A DNA stretch of 64,000 nucleotides, from assembly GCF_052161615.1 (NCBI RefSeq), contig NZ_CP197417.1, forward strand, positions 2,046,001-2,110,000. Reading direction: 5' to 3'. Shown in pieces: positions 25,491 to 33,546 of this stretch (position 1 is its first letter; each line of letters opens with the position of its first letter). Both the position numbers and the translations under genes were made by a program. The notes under the pieces were generated by a model, which saw nothing but the letters and a program-made list of their open reading frames with translations, searched no databases and had not been told where the DNA came from. This stretch comes from Aeoliella sp052161615. Its GTDB lineage: Bacteria; Planctomycetota; Planctomycetia; Pirellulales; Lacipirellulaceae.

Positions 25491-25494
25491 CTAG
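25478..25494 (-). repeat. right terminal inverted repeat of the insertion sequence
   Basis: ATGTCAACACGGCCTAG, exact reverse complement of the left end at 24644-24660. It begins immediately after the transposase stop codon. Confidence 0.92.
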
Positions 25495-25581
25495 TCACTT
25501 TTTTGAAAAAAGTAGAAATAGTTTGGAGGGGGTGGCGGGGGGCGAAAACGCCGCTGGAAACAGGTGGCAGGTGCTGGAATT

Positions 25582-25929
25582 CTAGGCCGAACTGCCATGA
25601 TGACGGAGCAACGTGATTGCCAACCAGTAAAGTCCAACGGTCACCCCCGAGGCGATTGTCATGCTCGTGTAGAAGCCAACCTGCCTGCTCAGTAGATAAG
25701 GCACTAGCAGGAAGAAGGGCAACGAGGGCAACACCAGCCAGAAGATGCTGTTTGAAAGCGCAGCGACTTTCTCGCTGTCCCCCGTGTCCCAATAAAGCCA
25801 GATCATTCCGAGAATCGACACCAGCGGGAGAGAAGCGAAGACTGCTCCAAGAAGTGTGCTGCGTCGGGATGCCTCCGAGACGGCGACAACAAGTGCAGTG
25901 GTAATCAACACTTTAAGGACGTAGACCAT
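25582..25929 (-). CDS. DUF3147-family membrane protein
   Basis: 115 residues with four hydrophobic helices; the opening MVYVLKVLITTALVVAVSEASRR, followed by LGAVFASLPLVSILGMIWLY and LLVPYLLSRQVGFY, matches the DUF3147 pattern. Function of the family is unknown. It is the last gene of the metal-efflux operon, 33 bases after the GPNGG lipoprotein, which suggests an accessory role in that system. The insertion sequence lies just beyond its 3' end. Confidence 0.85.
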   Translation of the reverse strand: MVYVLKVLITTALVVAVSEASRRSTLLGAVFASLPLVSILGMIWLYWDTGDSEKVAALSNSIFWLVLPSLPFFLLVPYLLSRQVGFYTSMTIASGVTVGLYWLAITLLRHHGSSA

Positions 25930-25962
25930 TCGACTTTCTCCCGCTCGATGCCGATGCGAAAC

Positions 25963-26442
25963 TTAGTGCGTGTGAGCGACTTCTTCGAAGTCGCCTGCGA
26001 ACGGTGTTCCGTCTACCTCGCCACTAATCGTGCCGGCGAATTCTTGCACGACGCCTAGGCTTTCGTGCTTGCCGACGAAGCGGGAACTCTTGCCGTCCGC
26101 TTCGCCCTCCATTGGGACTGGCATCAGGTCGACCTGAAATGCGGGCTCGCTGATGCTCAGCAGCAACTTCTCTGCCGCAACGGGTGCCGCGGCCTTGGCG
26201 TTGCTATCGAGGACGTAGACCGTTGCCTCTTGGGTGTCGTGGTTCACGGTGAACTCGACGTGGTACTTTCCACCACCCCAGTCGGCCACTGCACCACCGT
26301 TGGGGCCATCGCCGTGACTGTGTCCACCTTCGGATTCCGCCGCCGCTGGTGACTCGCTTGCGGCGGGTGCGGTGGAAGGCTTTTCGCATCCGCTTACCAA
26401 AAGCAGACTTGCTGCCAGGATCAAACCTACATGAAACTTCAT
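25963..26442 (-). CDS. lipoprotein with GPNGG module, metal-efflux accessory
   Basis: 159 residues from ATG 26442. Signal peptide with lipobox VSGC (Cys19). After an Ala/Ser/Glu-rich linker comes HSHGDGPNGG (residues 41-50), then a beta-rich domain (KYHVEFTVNHDTQEATVYVLD, LLLSISEPAFQVDL, SRFVGKHESLG) ending in EEVAHTH. The His-rich flanks and operon position, 43 bases after the RND pump gene, suggest a periplasmic metal-binding or sensing role. The same GPNGG opening appears inside the RND pump (26486-29923). No characterised family is recognised. Confidence 0.8.
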   Translation of the reverse strand: MKFHVGLILAASLLLVSGCEKPSTAPAASESPAAAESEGGHSHGDGPNGGAVADWGGGKYHVEFTVNHDTQEATVYVLDSNAKAAAPVAAEKLLLSISEPAFQVDLMPVPMEGEADGKSSRFVGKHESLGVVQEFAGTISGEVDGTPFAGDFEEVAHTH

Positions 26443-26485
26443 CTCACAACTCCTTCGTGCAAAACTTAACCGCGCTTCGATGACG

Positions 26486-29400
26486 TTATCGAAGCATTTC
26501 CTCTTCGCTCTTCTCTTCCGCCACGCTGTCGAGGGCATCTTTGCCGCTGAACTTCCAGAACAAACCTGGATGGATCAAGAACTCACAGAACGTACAAGTG
26601 ATGAGTCCACCCACGATCACCGTGGCAACGGGGTAGAGAATTTCCAGACCTGGCTTCTGCCCCCCCAAGACGATTGGCATCAAACCCATGATCGCCGTGA
26701 TGGCGGTCATCAGCACCGGTGCCAGTCGCTCCAAACTGCCTCGCAGAATCATGCTTTGCGTAAACCCTTCCTGCTCTTCGCGCATCAGATGAAAGTAGTG
26801 CGTGACGAGTAGGATGCCATTGCGAACGGCAATGCCCCCCAGGGAGATGAACCCCACGAGGCTGGCGACGGTCAGCGTTTGACCCGTCAGGGCCAATGCT
26901 GCAACCCCGCCGATGAAGGCCGTGGGAATGGCGTTGAGGATTTGCAGCACGATTCGCACCGACGGAAGCAGCATCAGCAGGACGACGAATACCCCGATCA
27001 CCGACACCAGGGCCATCACGCTGATGAGCACGGTGGCCGATCGTTGGCTCTCGAACTGTCCGGCATACTCGACGTAGTAGCCTTCGGGGAAGCGAATTCG
27101 CTCGCCGATAATCCGCTCGATGTCACTGACCACGCTACCCAGGTCACGACCTTCGGTGTTGCATCGCACCACCATCCGCCGGCGGACGTTCTCACGCATC
27201 AATTGATTGGGGCCCGTCATTCCCTCCGGAAAGTCAGCCACGTCTTCCAGCTTGATCCGGCCCCGTCCGTCGGGCAGGTCGATGAGCAGGTTTCGCAAGC
27301 TGAAGTAGTCGGTTCGTTCCTCCTCTCGCAGCCGGACCACCAGATCGAATCGCCGCGAACCCTCCAGAACCTGAGACACCGTGTCGCCACGCAGTGCCGT
27401 CTGAACGTAGCCCGCGATGTAGGCCCTGCTGACTCCGTAATAGGCAAGCTCCTCGGGCCGCAAAACGATGTGAAGTTCGTCGACGAACTCCTGCGACTCG
27501 ATGACGGGGGTCGTCAGGCCAGGGATTTCGGATATCTCGCCCTTCACCTGTTGGGCTAGCCGCTGGAGCGTCGAGAGATCGTCGCCGTAGATCTTGATGG
27601 CAACATGGGCGTAGACGCCCGACAGCATGTGGCTGATTAGATGAGCCAGCGGCTGATCGGCTTCGACATCGACGCCAGGAAGCTCTTGCTTAAGTTCGCT
27701 TAGCAGCGAGTGGATGATCTCTTCCCGAGTGCTCTCGCTTTCGGGATTCATGCTCAAGATGTACTCCGTCATGTTGACGGGCTGGGCATGTTCGTCCAGT
27801 TCGGCTCTTCCCGTGCGCCGAACGAAATGCACCACTTGGCCATCGGGATTGGTGGGCGTGCGGAGGAGCGGCTTGAGCTTGGCGTCGACAATCGCCGCAG
27901 CGTCGTTCGACGCTTGGAGGGAGGAACCAGCGGGGAGCGTCAGGTTGATCTGTACGCTTCCCTCATCGAACTGCGGCAAGAAGTCGGCACCTAATCCACT
28001 GAGCACGAACACGCTGAGCGCTACGAGCCCCCAGGTCATTGCGAGCAGAGTACCGGCGTGACGCATGCTAAACCGGACCAGGTAGCCGGCGAGCCACTTA
28101 AGCCCACGCAGCAAGGCTCCATCCTGATTGCGATGCGTCGCCGGGGAGTTGGGCAGCAGGTAGTACGAGAGCACGGGGGTCACGGTGAGGGACACCAGCA
28201 GCGATGCCAGGATCGAAACGATGTAGGCGATCCCCAGCGGTGCGAACAGTCGTCCCTCGACTCCTGACATGGCAAAAAGCGGTAGGAACACCAGGATCAC
28301 CACGGCGGTACCGAAGACGATCGACGAGCGAATCTCTCGACTTGCCTCGTAAACTACGGTGAGGGCCGGCCTGGGTTCGGCCAGTGCGTTGTTCTCGTTG
28401 AGTCGGCGAAAAATGTTCTCGACATCGACAATGGCGTCGTCCACCAACTCGCCCATCGCCACCGCGAGCCCACCAAGGGTCATCACGTTGATCGAAAGCT
28501 CTTGCCCCACGAAGTAGCTCAGTAGTCGGAATACGATGGTGGTGATCGCGAGGGACAGCGGAATGGCGGTGAGCGTGATGAAGGTTGTGCGGAAGTTGAG
28601 CAAAAACAGGGCGAGCACCACAACCACCAAGAAGGCGCCGATCACCAGGGCCTCGCCGACGTAGTAAACACCTCTGTCAATGAAGTTCTTGAGTTGAAAT
28701 AGATCGCGATTGATGAGCAGATCGGCAGGCAGCGAGTTCTCGACTTCCAGCAAAGCCGAGTGGATTCGCTCGGTCAGACCGCGAGTATCGACGTGGGGCT
28801 GCTTGACGAGGGTGATGACGATGCCGGGGTGACCGTCGATGCTCGCATCACCACGCTTGGGGGGCGAACCTTCTCGCACTTCCGCGATCTGCTCGATCAG
28901 CACCGGACGGTCGGAAGATGCGTCGACGGGCACTTTCCGCAAGTCGGCGAGCACTTCGTCGGTACCTGGCCCCAAGCGACCAATGACTCGAATCGGCCGT
29001 TCGATCTGTCCCTCATTGGTGAAGCCGCCGGTCGAGTTCAGATTGTTGTTCGTGACCGCCTGTTCCACCTGTTGGACGGACACCCCGAACTCGAAGAGTC
29101 GTTCGGGATTGATCTCGACGTGGTATTGCTTCTCGTCGCCGCCGAGGACGATGACTTCCGCAATGCCCGACAGCTGCAAGAGCCTTGGGCGAATCACCCA
29201 GTCGGCTATGGTGCGGAGTTCTCTTGCTTGTTGTTGTGGAGACAGGAAGCGAGCAAGGTGCGGCTTGTCGTCGACGGCCACCTGCACGGTGAGTTCGCCG
29301 TCGCTGGCGGCCGCCACTTCCAAGGGGGTGGTTTCTTCGAGCGTTACCTTGGTCCAAGTGGAGGGATCGTGCCGCTGCTTGGCAGCCCAGCCCAGGAACG

Positions 29401-29923
29401 TATCGCCGGACTCCGACTCGACTTGTTCGAGAACGAGTCCCGTATCCCCGATGCTCGCTAAGCGTCCGCCATTCGGGCCGGTTTGCCTATGAACCCCGAC
29501 GTGCATCACCTGTCCCATGATCGAGGTCGGCGGTGCCATCAGCGGCCGTATGCCCTCGGGCATGATGCCGGCAATGTTGGCCAACCGTTCTTGCACTACC
29601 TGTCGGGCCGATTGGATTTCTGTGTCCCATTCGAACTCGATGTAGATCACGACGAGTCCCATGCTCGATTGGCTGCGAACGGCAACGACGCCGTTCGCAC
29701 CCAGCACGGCCTGCTCGATCGGCTGGGTAACCAGCGTCTCGATTTCTTCAGGCGAGTAGCCAGGACACTCCGTAAGGATCACGACACGCGGCCGGTCGAG
29801 GTCGGGGAAGACATCAATCGGCATCGTTGTGGTGAGATAGCCGCCGAAACCAAGCGCGGCGATGCTCAGCACCAAGATCAACGGGCGATGCCGAAGCGAG
29901 AATCGAATGATGGCGTCTAACAT
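26486..29923 (-). CDS. heavy-metal efflux RND transporter (CzcA/CusA family) with a porter-domain insertion
   Basis: 1145 residues, about 100 longer than typical CzcA/CusA. It has the RND layout: helix 1 (residues 8-30), a periplasmic porter part starting MPIDVFPDLDRPRVVILTECPGYSPEEIE, central helices, a second porter part and C-terminal helices. Helix 4 reads AVAMGELVDDAIVDVENI, lacking the DFG of the divalent-cation subgroup, so Cu/Ag or another substrate is possible but not provable. Residues about 146-230 are an insertion opening with GPNGG (149-153) between MGQVMHVGV and the conserved ELRTIADWVIRPRLL. Proton-driven export across the envelope is inferred; no outer-membrane factor gene is nearby. 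Confidence 0.93.
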   Translation of the reverse strand: MLDAIIRFSLRHRPLILVLSIAALGFGGYLTTTMPIDVFPDLDRPRVVILTECPGYSPEEIETLVTQPIEQAVLGANGVVAVRSQSSMGLVVIYIEFEWDTEIQSARQVVQERLANIAGIMPEGIRPLMAPPTSIMGQVMHVGVHRQTGPNGGRLASIGDTGLVLEQVESESGDTFLGWAAKQRHDPSTWTKVTLEETTPLEVAAASDGELTVQVAVDDKPHLARFLSPQQQARELRTIADWVIRPRLLQLSGIAEVIVLGGDEKQYHVEINPERLFEFGVSVQQVEQAVTNNNLNSTGGFTNEGQIERPIRVIGRLGPGTDEVLADLRKVPVDASSDRPVLIEQIAEVREGSPPKRGDASIDGHPGIVITLVKQPHVDTRGLTERIHSALLEVENSLPADLLINRDLFQLKNFIDRGVYYVGEALVIGAFLVVVVLALFLLNFRTTFITLTAIPLSLAITTIVFRLLSYFVGQELSINVMTLGGLAVAMGELVDDAIVDVENIFRRLNENNALAEPRPALTVVYEASREIRSSIVFGTAVVILVFLPLFAMSGVEGRLFAPLGIAYIVSILASLLVSLTVTPVLSYYLLPNSPATHRNQDGALLRGLKWLAGYLVRFSMRHAGTLLAMTWGLVALSVFVLSGLGADFLPQFDEGSVQINLTLPAGSSLQASNDAAAIVDAKLKPLLRTPTNPDGQVVHFVRRTGRAELDEHAQPVNMTEYILSMNPESESTREEIIHSLLSELKQELPGVDVEADQPLAHLISHMLSGVYAHVAIKIYGDDLSTLQRLAQQVKGEISEIPGLTTPVIESQEFVDELHIVLRPEELAYYGVSRAYIAGYVQTALRGDTVSQVLEGSRRFDLVVRLREEERTDYFSLRNLLIDLPDGRGRIKLEDVADFPEGMTGPNQLMRENVRRRMVVRCNTEGRDLGSVVSDIERIIGERIRFPEGYYVEYAGQFESQRSATVLISVMALVSVIGVFVVLLMLLPSVRIVLQILNAIPTAFIGGVAALALTGQTLTVASLVGFISLGGIAVRNGILLVTHYFHLMREEQEGFTQSMILRGSLERLAPVLMTAITAIMGLMPIVLGGQKPGLEILYPVATVIVGGLITCTFCEFLIHPGLFWKFSGKDALDSVAEEKSEEEMLR

Positions 29924-29931
29924 GGCGGCTC

Positions 29932-31293
29932 CTAATGATTGGTGTGTACGGAACCGTCCGCATGAACGTGGACGCCCGAAGGGGCTGATCCCGCTTGGGA
30001 TTTCAACACACGATTGAGCTGAGCCGCTCCCGATTGAGCAACGTAGATTCCGGGAGGAACACTGCCGTCATTCGCAATCACTACCTCGCTCGGAGTTTCG
30101 TGCAGAACGTGAACCGGTTTACGGTCGAAGAGGTCGCCGTTCTGGCGAAACACATACGCTTCGGGCACTTCGTGGACCACTGCCGATGCGGGCACGACGA
30201 AGACGTTTTCTAATTGCTCAACCCGAACTTCGAGTTGCACTCGTTGCCCAGGACGAAAACGCCAGAGGTAAAGCCTGTGGCCGTCCCTTTCGTACGTCCG
30301 CACTTGGTTTTCGAGCGGCAGGAAAACGGATATCGTTCGATTATCGTCGTTTAGGGTGTTCGAGATGTGGTGAATGGTGACGGGGGGCATTGGCTCCGAC
30401 CACTCGAACTCGCTGTTCTCTAGCAGCTTGATATCAATCGTCCATCCTTCTTCCGCCGCACGTTGCAAGAGTGGTAATTCTTGCCGAAACGCCGATCCTT
30501 CGATGAACAAGGATTGGTGCTGCGAAAGTGTCGCAAGTCGCTCGCCCGCTTGAACATGCTGGCCAATCTCGACGTGAACCTGCTGCAATTCGAACACCGA
30601 TGCCAAGTCGCTTTGCCCGCTCTCGTCCTGACGCCATCCATCAGGCACGTGGATGATGACATCGGAAACTAGCGTTCCCCCGGCGATCGACTCAATTTGC
30701 TGAGGCGACAGACCGCGGATTTGAAGGTCTTGCCGATGCGCTTGAATGGACACATCTAGCCGTCGTTGCTGATTGCGGAGCAGAATCAGATCTCGCCTGG
30801 GGAGGCTACCCGACTCAGCAAGTGGAGTTAAGCGATCAATCTCCTCTTGAACAATCTCGTGTTCCTTGCTCGCTTTGAATAACTCGGTTTGCGATGCCTG
30901 AAACGACTCCCCAACGAGACGCAGCGTAAACAGGCGATCTCCGGAGGTAACCGTTTCCCCTGCGAAGTGATCGATGGAAGTCACTACGGCGGTGACGGGA
31001 GCAACGACGCCCCGGTCACTTATGCCAGGTCGATCCACGACCACGCCCGGTATCTGGATGGTTCGCCAGTACTCGCGAGGCTGTAGTGATACAGAAGTGA
31101 GTTTCAGGTTCTTGCGCGCCTGGGGAGTGAGCAACACCTGCTCGTTCGGCAACGCCATGCCGGGGGAGTCTTCGCCGCTTGTTTGCTCTTGCTTGGGCGC
31201 GAACAGAGCGAGCCAATGCTCTTTTGTTAGCAGGCCTACGGTAGCCAACGCACCGAGCGCGACCAGAATGGCAACGGGTAAATAGCGATGCAC
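29932..31293 (-). CDS. RND efflux periplasmic adaptor (CusB/HlyD type)
   Basis: 453 residues from GTG 31293, chosen because GGAGG lies 9 bases upstream. One N-terminal membrane helix (YLPVAILVALGALATVGLL), then the membrane-fusion-protein pattern: lipoyl/barrel half (VVAPVTAVVTSIDHFAGETVTSGDRLFTL), alpha-helical hairpin (residues about 150-205), second lipoyl half (HVEIGQHVQAGERLATL) and C-terminal beta domain (VFVVPASAVVHEVPEAYVFRQNGDLFDRKPV). It ends in a His-containing tail, VHVHADGSVHTNH, which may bind metal. The RND gene follows 8 bases later, so the two are co-translated partners. Confidence 0.92.
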   Translation of the reverse strand: MHRYLPVAILVALGALATVGLLTKEHWLALFAPKQEQTSGEDSPGMALPNEQVLLTPQARKNLKLTSVSLQPREYWRTIQIPGVVVDRPGISDRGVVAPVTAVVTSIDHFAGETVTSGDRLFTLRLVGESFQASQTELFKASKEHEIVQEEIDRLTPLAESGSLPRRDLILLRNQQRRLDVSIQAHRQDLQIRGLSPQQIESIAGGTLVSDVIIHVPDGWRQDESGQSDLASVFELQQVHVEIGQHVQAGERLATLSQHQSLFIEGSAFRQELPLLQRAAEEGWTIDIKLLENSEFEWSEPMPPVTIHHISNTLNDDNRTISVFLPLENQVRTYERDGHRLYLWRFRPGQRVQLEVRVEQLENVFVVPASAVVHEVPEAYVFRQNGDLFDRKPVHVLHETPSEVVIANDGSVPPGIYVAQSGAAQLNRVLKSQAGSAPSGVHVHADGSVHTNH

Positions 31294-31423
31294 GGAATGT
31301 ATCCTCCAACCACCACAAGACTGCCCGCCAACATGGCGATACGCAGGTCCGCAGACACAACATCTCCTTGCGTACGCAGTCAGATACATCTGACCACGTC
31401 CTGCAAGCAGCGAGGTGGTTGGG

Positions 31424-31843
31424 TTACAGCCGAAGCGAGGCCGTGCTCAAGTAGATGGGAACACTACCGACGTCCGGAGGCGGTTCCAAGGTGCAACTAT
31501 CGGTGACCCCCAGACAATCGCATCCAAAGGTGCTGGCCGATTCCCAGATTCCCCGGGGCAAACAGAGCGAGAAGGACACGGTCAGTGAATGCAACGAGTC
31601 GTGGCCAGCAACGTCGATGGAATTCTCGTCATGCTCGTTCGAGGAATCCTCGGGGTGAGTGGAGTCTTCTGGTTGCTCCCCATGGTGCGAATGGGAATGC
31701 GGATGGCTGTGCCCTAAATGGACGTGCAGTGTCGAATCGTGCCCAACCGGAACACCGCCCGTCCCTTCGCCATGCCCGTGAGCCATCCCCATCCCCTGAA
31801 CGGGGCTGATGAAGGTCAACAAAATGGCAAGTAGCCGCAACAT
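31424..31843 (-). CDS. exported His-rich protein, probable metal binder
   Basis: 139 residues from ATG 31843 (an in-frame ATG at 31927 is less likely). An N-terminal hydrophobic segment ends near ISPVQG. The mature part is very His-rich between residues about 20 and 60 (HGHGEG, HVHLGHSHPHSHSHH), then acidic, with Cys residues near the end (FGCDCLG, DSCTLEP). Such sequences chelate Cu, Zn, Ni or Co. It is the first gene in line with the efflux operon, 130 bases upstream of the adaptor, so a role as periplasmic metal buffer is inferred. Confidence 0.75.
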   Translation of the reverse strand: MLRLLAILLTFISPVQGMGMAHGHGEGTGGVPVGHDSTLHVHLGHSHPHSHSHHGEQPEDSTHPEDSSNEHDENSIDVAGHDSLHSLTVSFSLCLPRGIWESASTFGCDCLGVTDSCTLEPPPDVGSVPIYLSTASLRL

Positions 31844-32071
31844 GCGAGTAGTCTCCAGTGGGTATCTTACTACACGGGCGAGAAAGAGCAAAAGGCAAGA
31901 ATCGTTGACTTTTGGCAACATCTCCACTCCTATCTCGGCCTAATGGCTCGTTTGCGGCTACGTATCCACCGGTGCGTTGCGAAATTGCCGGGGCTAGCTT
32001 GTTGGATTCGTTCTCGCAGATGGACGCGCAACACCGGCTCGCCCTCCACCGAATGCGATTTGCGATTCCAC
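31844..32071. other. gap without a recognised gene
   Basis: Between the His-rich protein start and the terminator of the DUF1559 gene I see no credible gene. Both neighbours are on the minus strand, so the promoter of the metal-efflux operon should be here, but no clear -35/-10 pair stood out. Confidence 0.5.
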
Positions 32072-32106
32072 AAAAAAAGCGGAGCGCCGGGTTCGGCACT
32101 CCGCTT
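32072..32106 (-). terminator. intrinsic terminator of the DUF1559 gene
   Basis: On the minus strand AAGCGGAG + GCCG pairs around a GGTT-type loop (plus-strand arms 32077-32089 and 32094-32106, one internal C/A mismatch) and is followed by seven T. It lies about 40 bases after the stop codon. Confidence 0.88.
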
Positions 32107-32147
32107 GAATGGTTCTCTGGGTACTGCTTGACGGAATGGGTTCCGCC

Positions 32148-33089
32148 TTACTGCATCGCCACGACGTTGCCATCACCGATGGCCGAAAGCGACGCCAGGG
32201 TGTTGGTGTCGCTGTCGTTGTTCACGCCGTCGACGTGGCCGTCAAGGTACACGAACATCGTGATGCCGGGGTGAGGACCACCAAACGACTCGCGCGGGGC
32301 TTCGCCTTCTTCGGGCTTCGCGACGCGGCCATCTTCACGCAGGCCGTGAATGGCAACGCCGAACACGGTGCGGGGGCAATCCGCGGCGAGGAACGCGGTG
32401 TCGCCCTGCCAGTAGTGCTCGCCATTGGGCATGTCCTGACCATCGGTCGGCGGGATGTGTCGCTCGCCAATCGCGAGGGTGTTCGACAAACCATCGGTGA
32501 CGCGGCGGGCTTTGATCTTCGAGTAGGTGTAGATCGGACCCGACTGGGCGGCGTCGATACGCATCGACTCGCCACGCGTGTCGCTGCTCGTCACTTGCAA
32601 ACCAATCAGCAGGCGATGACCGACGTTGGCCGCGTAGTCGCCCGCGGTGCCCACGCCTGGCACTTGCGTCGGCTGATCGTCGTTGTCAAAGTCACGCGTG
32701 GCTTCTGCACTGCGGCGGCTAGGGCAAACGTAAACCTCAACCGGCGTCCGCATGGCGGCGGTGTTCGCCACGCTATCCATCCGCTCGGTCTTCACCAGCG
32801 AATCGTACATCGCTCGCTCTTCCATCATCGGCAGCAGCAAGAACGCCCATGACTGACCCTTTTGACGCGTTTCGTTGCGACCTGTCGGGAACATGCCGCG
32901 CTGGTCGTGATGCATCTGCACCGCGAGCCCTTGCTGCTTGAGTTGATTGGTGCACTGCGCGCGACGCGCGGACTCGCGAGCGGCTTGCACGGCGGGTAGC
33001 AAGAGAGCGACTAGGATTCCAATGATGGCAATCACCACCAACAATTCGACCAGCGTGAAACCACGCGAGACGGCAACCTTGCGTTGCAT
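32148..33089 (-). CDS. DUF1559 prepilin-like protein
   Basis: 313 residues from ATG 33089, with GGAGGTG 6 bases upstream. The N-terminus is a type IV prepilin leader (SRGFTLVELLVVIAIIGIL, cleavage after Gly), followed by the conserved LLPAVQAARESARR. The C-terminal H-x9-DG motif is present (HPGITMFVYLDG), and a DGLSNTLAIGE segment precedes it. DUF1559 proteins are greatly expanded in planctomycetes and are presumed pseudopilins or surface proteins; their function is unproven. It is monocistronic with its own terminator. Confidence 0.92.
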   Translation of the reverse strand: MQRKVAVSRGFTLVELLVVIAIIGILVALLLPAVQAARESARRAQCTNQLKQQGLAVQMHHDQRGMFPTGRNETRQKGQSWAFLLLPMMEERAMYDSLVKTERMDSVANTAAMRTPVEVYVCPSRRSAEATRDFDNDDQPTQVPGVGTAGDYAANVGHRLLIGLQVTSSDTRGESMRIDAAQSGPIYTYSKIKARRVTDGLSNTLAIGERHIPPTDGQDMPNGEHYWQGDTAFLAADCPRTVFGVAIHGLREDGRVAKPEEGEAPRESFGGPHPGITMFVYLDGHVDGVNNDSDTNTLASLSAIGDGNVVAMQ

Positions 33090-33317
33090 AGACACCTCCA
33101 CATTTTGTAGGAAGGAACTTTGCTGCGGACGGACGCCCACAGCGGCGGGACCGCCCACGATAAGGGGGCGACGCCGCCGAAGCAACGAATGGGTGGGGTG
33201 GAATGCGCGGAAACGTAATGCGCTTTTGAGCAGGTAGGGCGCGGAGGGGTTGCCTATATTGCCCTGACTCTGATCGCGAGGCGTCTGCTGCGAGTAACCG
33301 CGGTCGAATTGCCGGGG

Positions 33318-33546
33318 CTACTTTACGACTCCTTTGTCTTCTTCGACGAACAGAACTTCTATCGAACGCCGCTCCTTCTTGAACTCGATGCCGGTTTGGC
33401 GGGTGATGTTCGCCAGGACGACCTCTGCTTCGTGGTTCTCGCGGCGTTCTTCGGGGGTAGTGCCTGCGGTGTTGTGGAGTCGCCAGGAGACATGACGCTG
33501 CGAAGGGTTGGCTGTTCGACAGGAGGTCCTGGAGTTGCGCGGTACG
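33318..33546 (-). pseudogene. frameshifted remnant of a C-terminal domain after the M56 gene
   Basis: Just beyond the stop of the M56 gene its own frame continues with TAQLQDLLSNSQPFAAS, then coding character jumps near 33490 to another frame reading RHVSWRLHNTAG ... ANITRQTGIEFKKERRSIEVLFVEE and ends at TAG 33318. The two pieces join into one plausible domain whose RQTGxxFKxERRxxEVLFVE ending resembles the C-termini of DUF3738/TIGR03435-type domains attached to M56 proteins. An independent small gene from ATG near 33496 is less likely, as that frame is Arg/Ser-rich and short. Confidence 0.45.

Noticed and set aside
31983..33320. A 14-base direct repeat (AATTGCCGGGGCTA) on both sides of the DUF1559 gene, suggestive of an inserted cassette.
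   Set aside because: In 64 kb several identical 14-mers are expected by chance. There are no terminal inverted repeats or recombinase, and the gene has its own ribosome site and terminator like a normal chromosomal gene.
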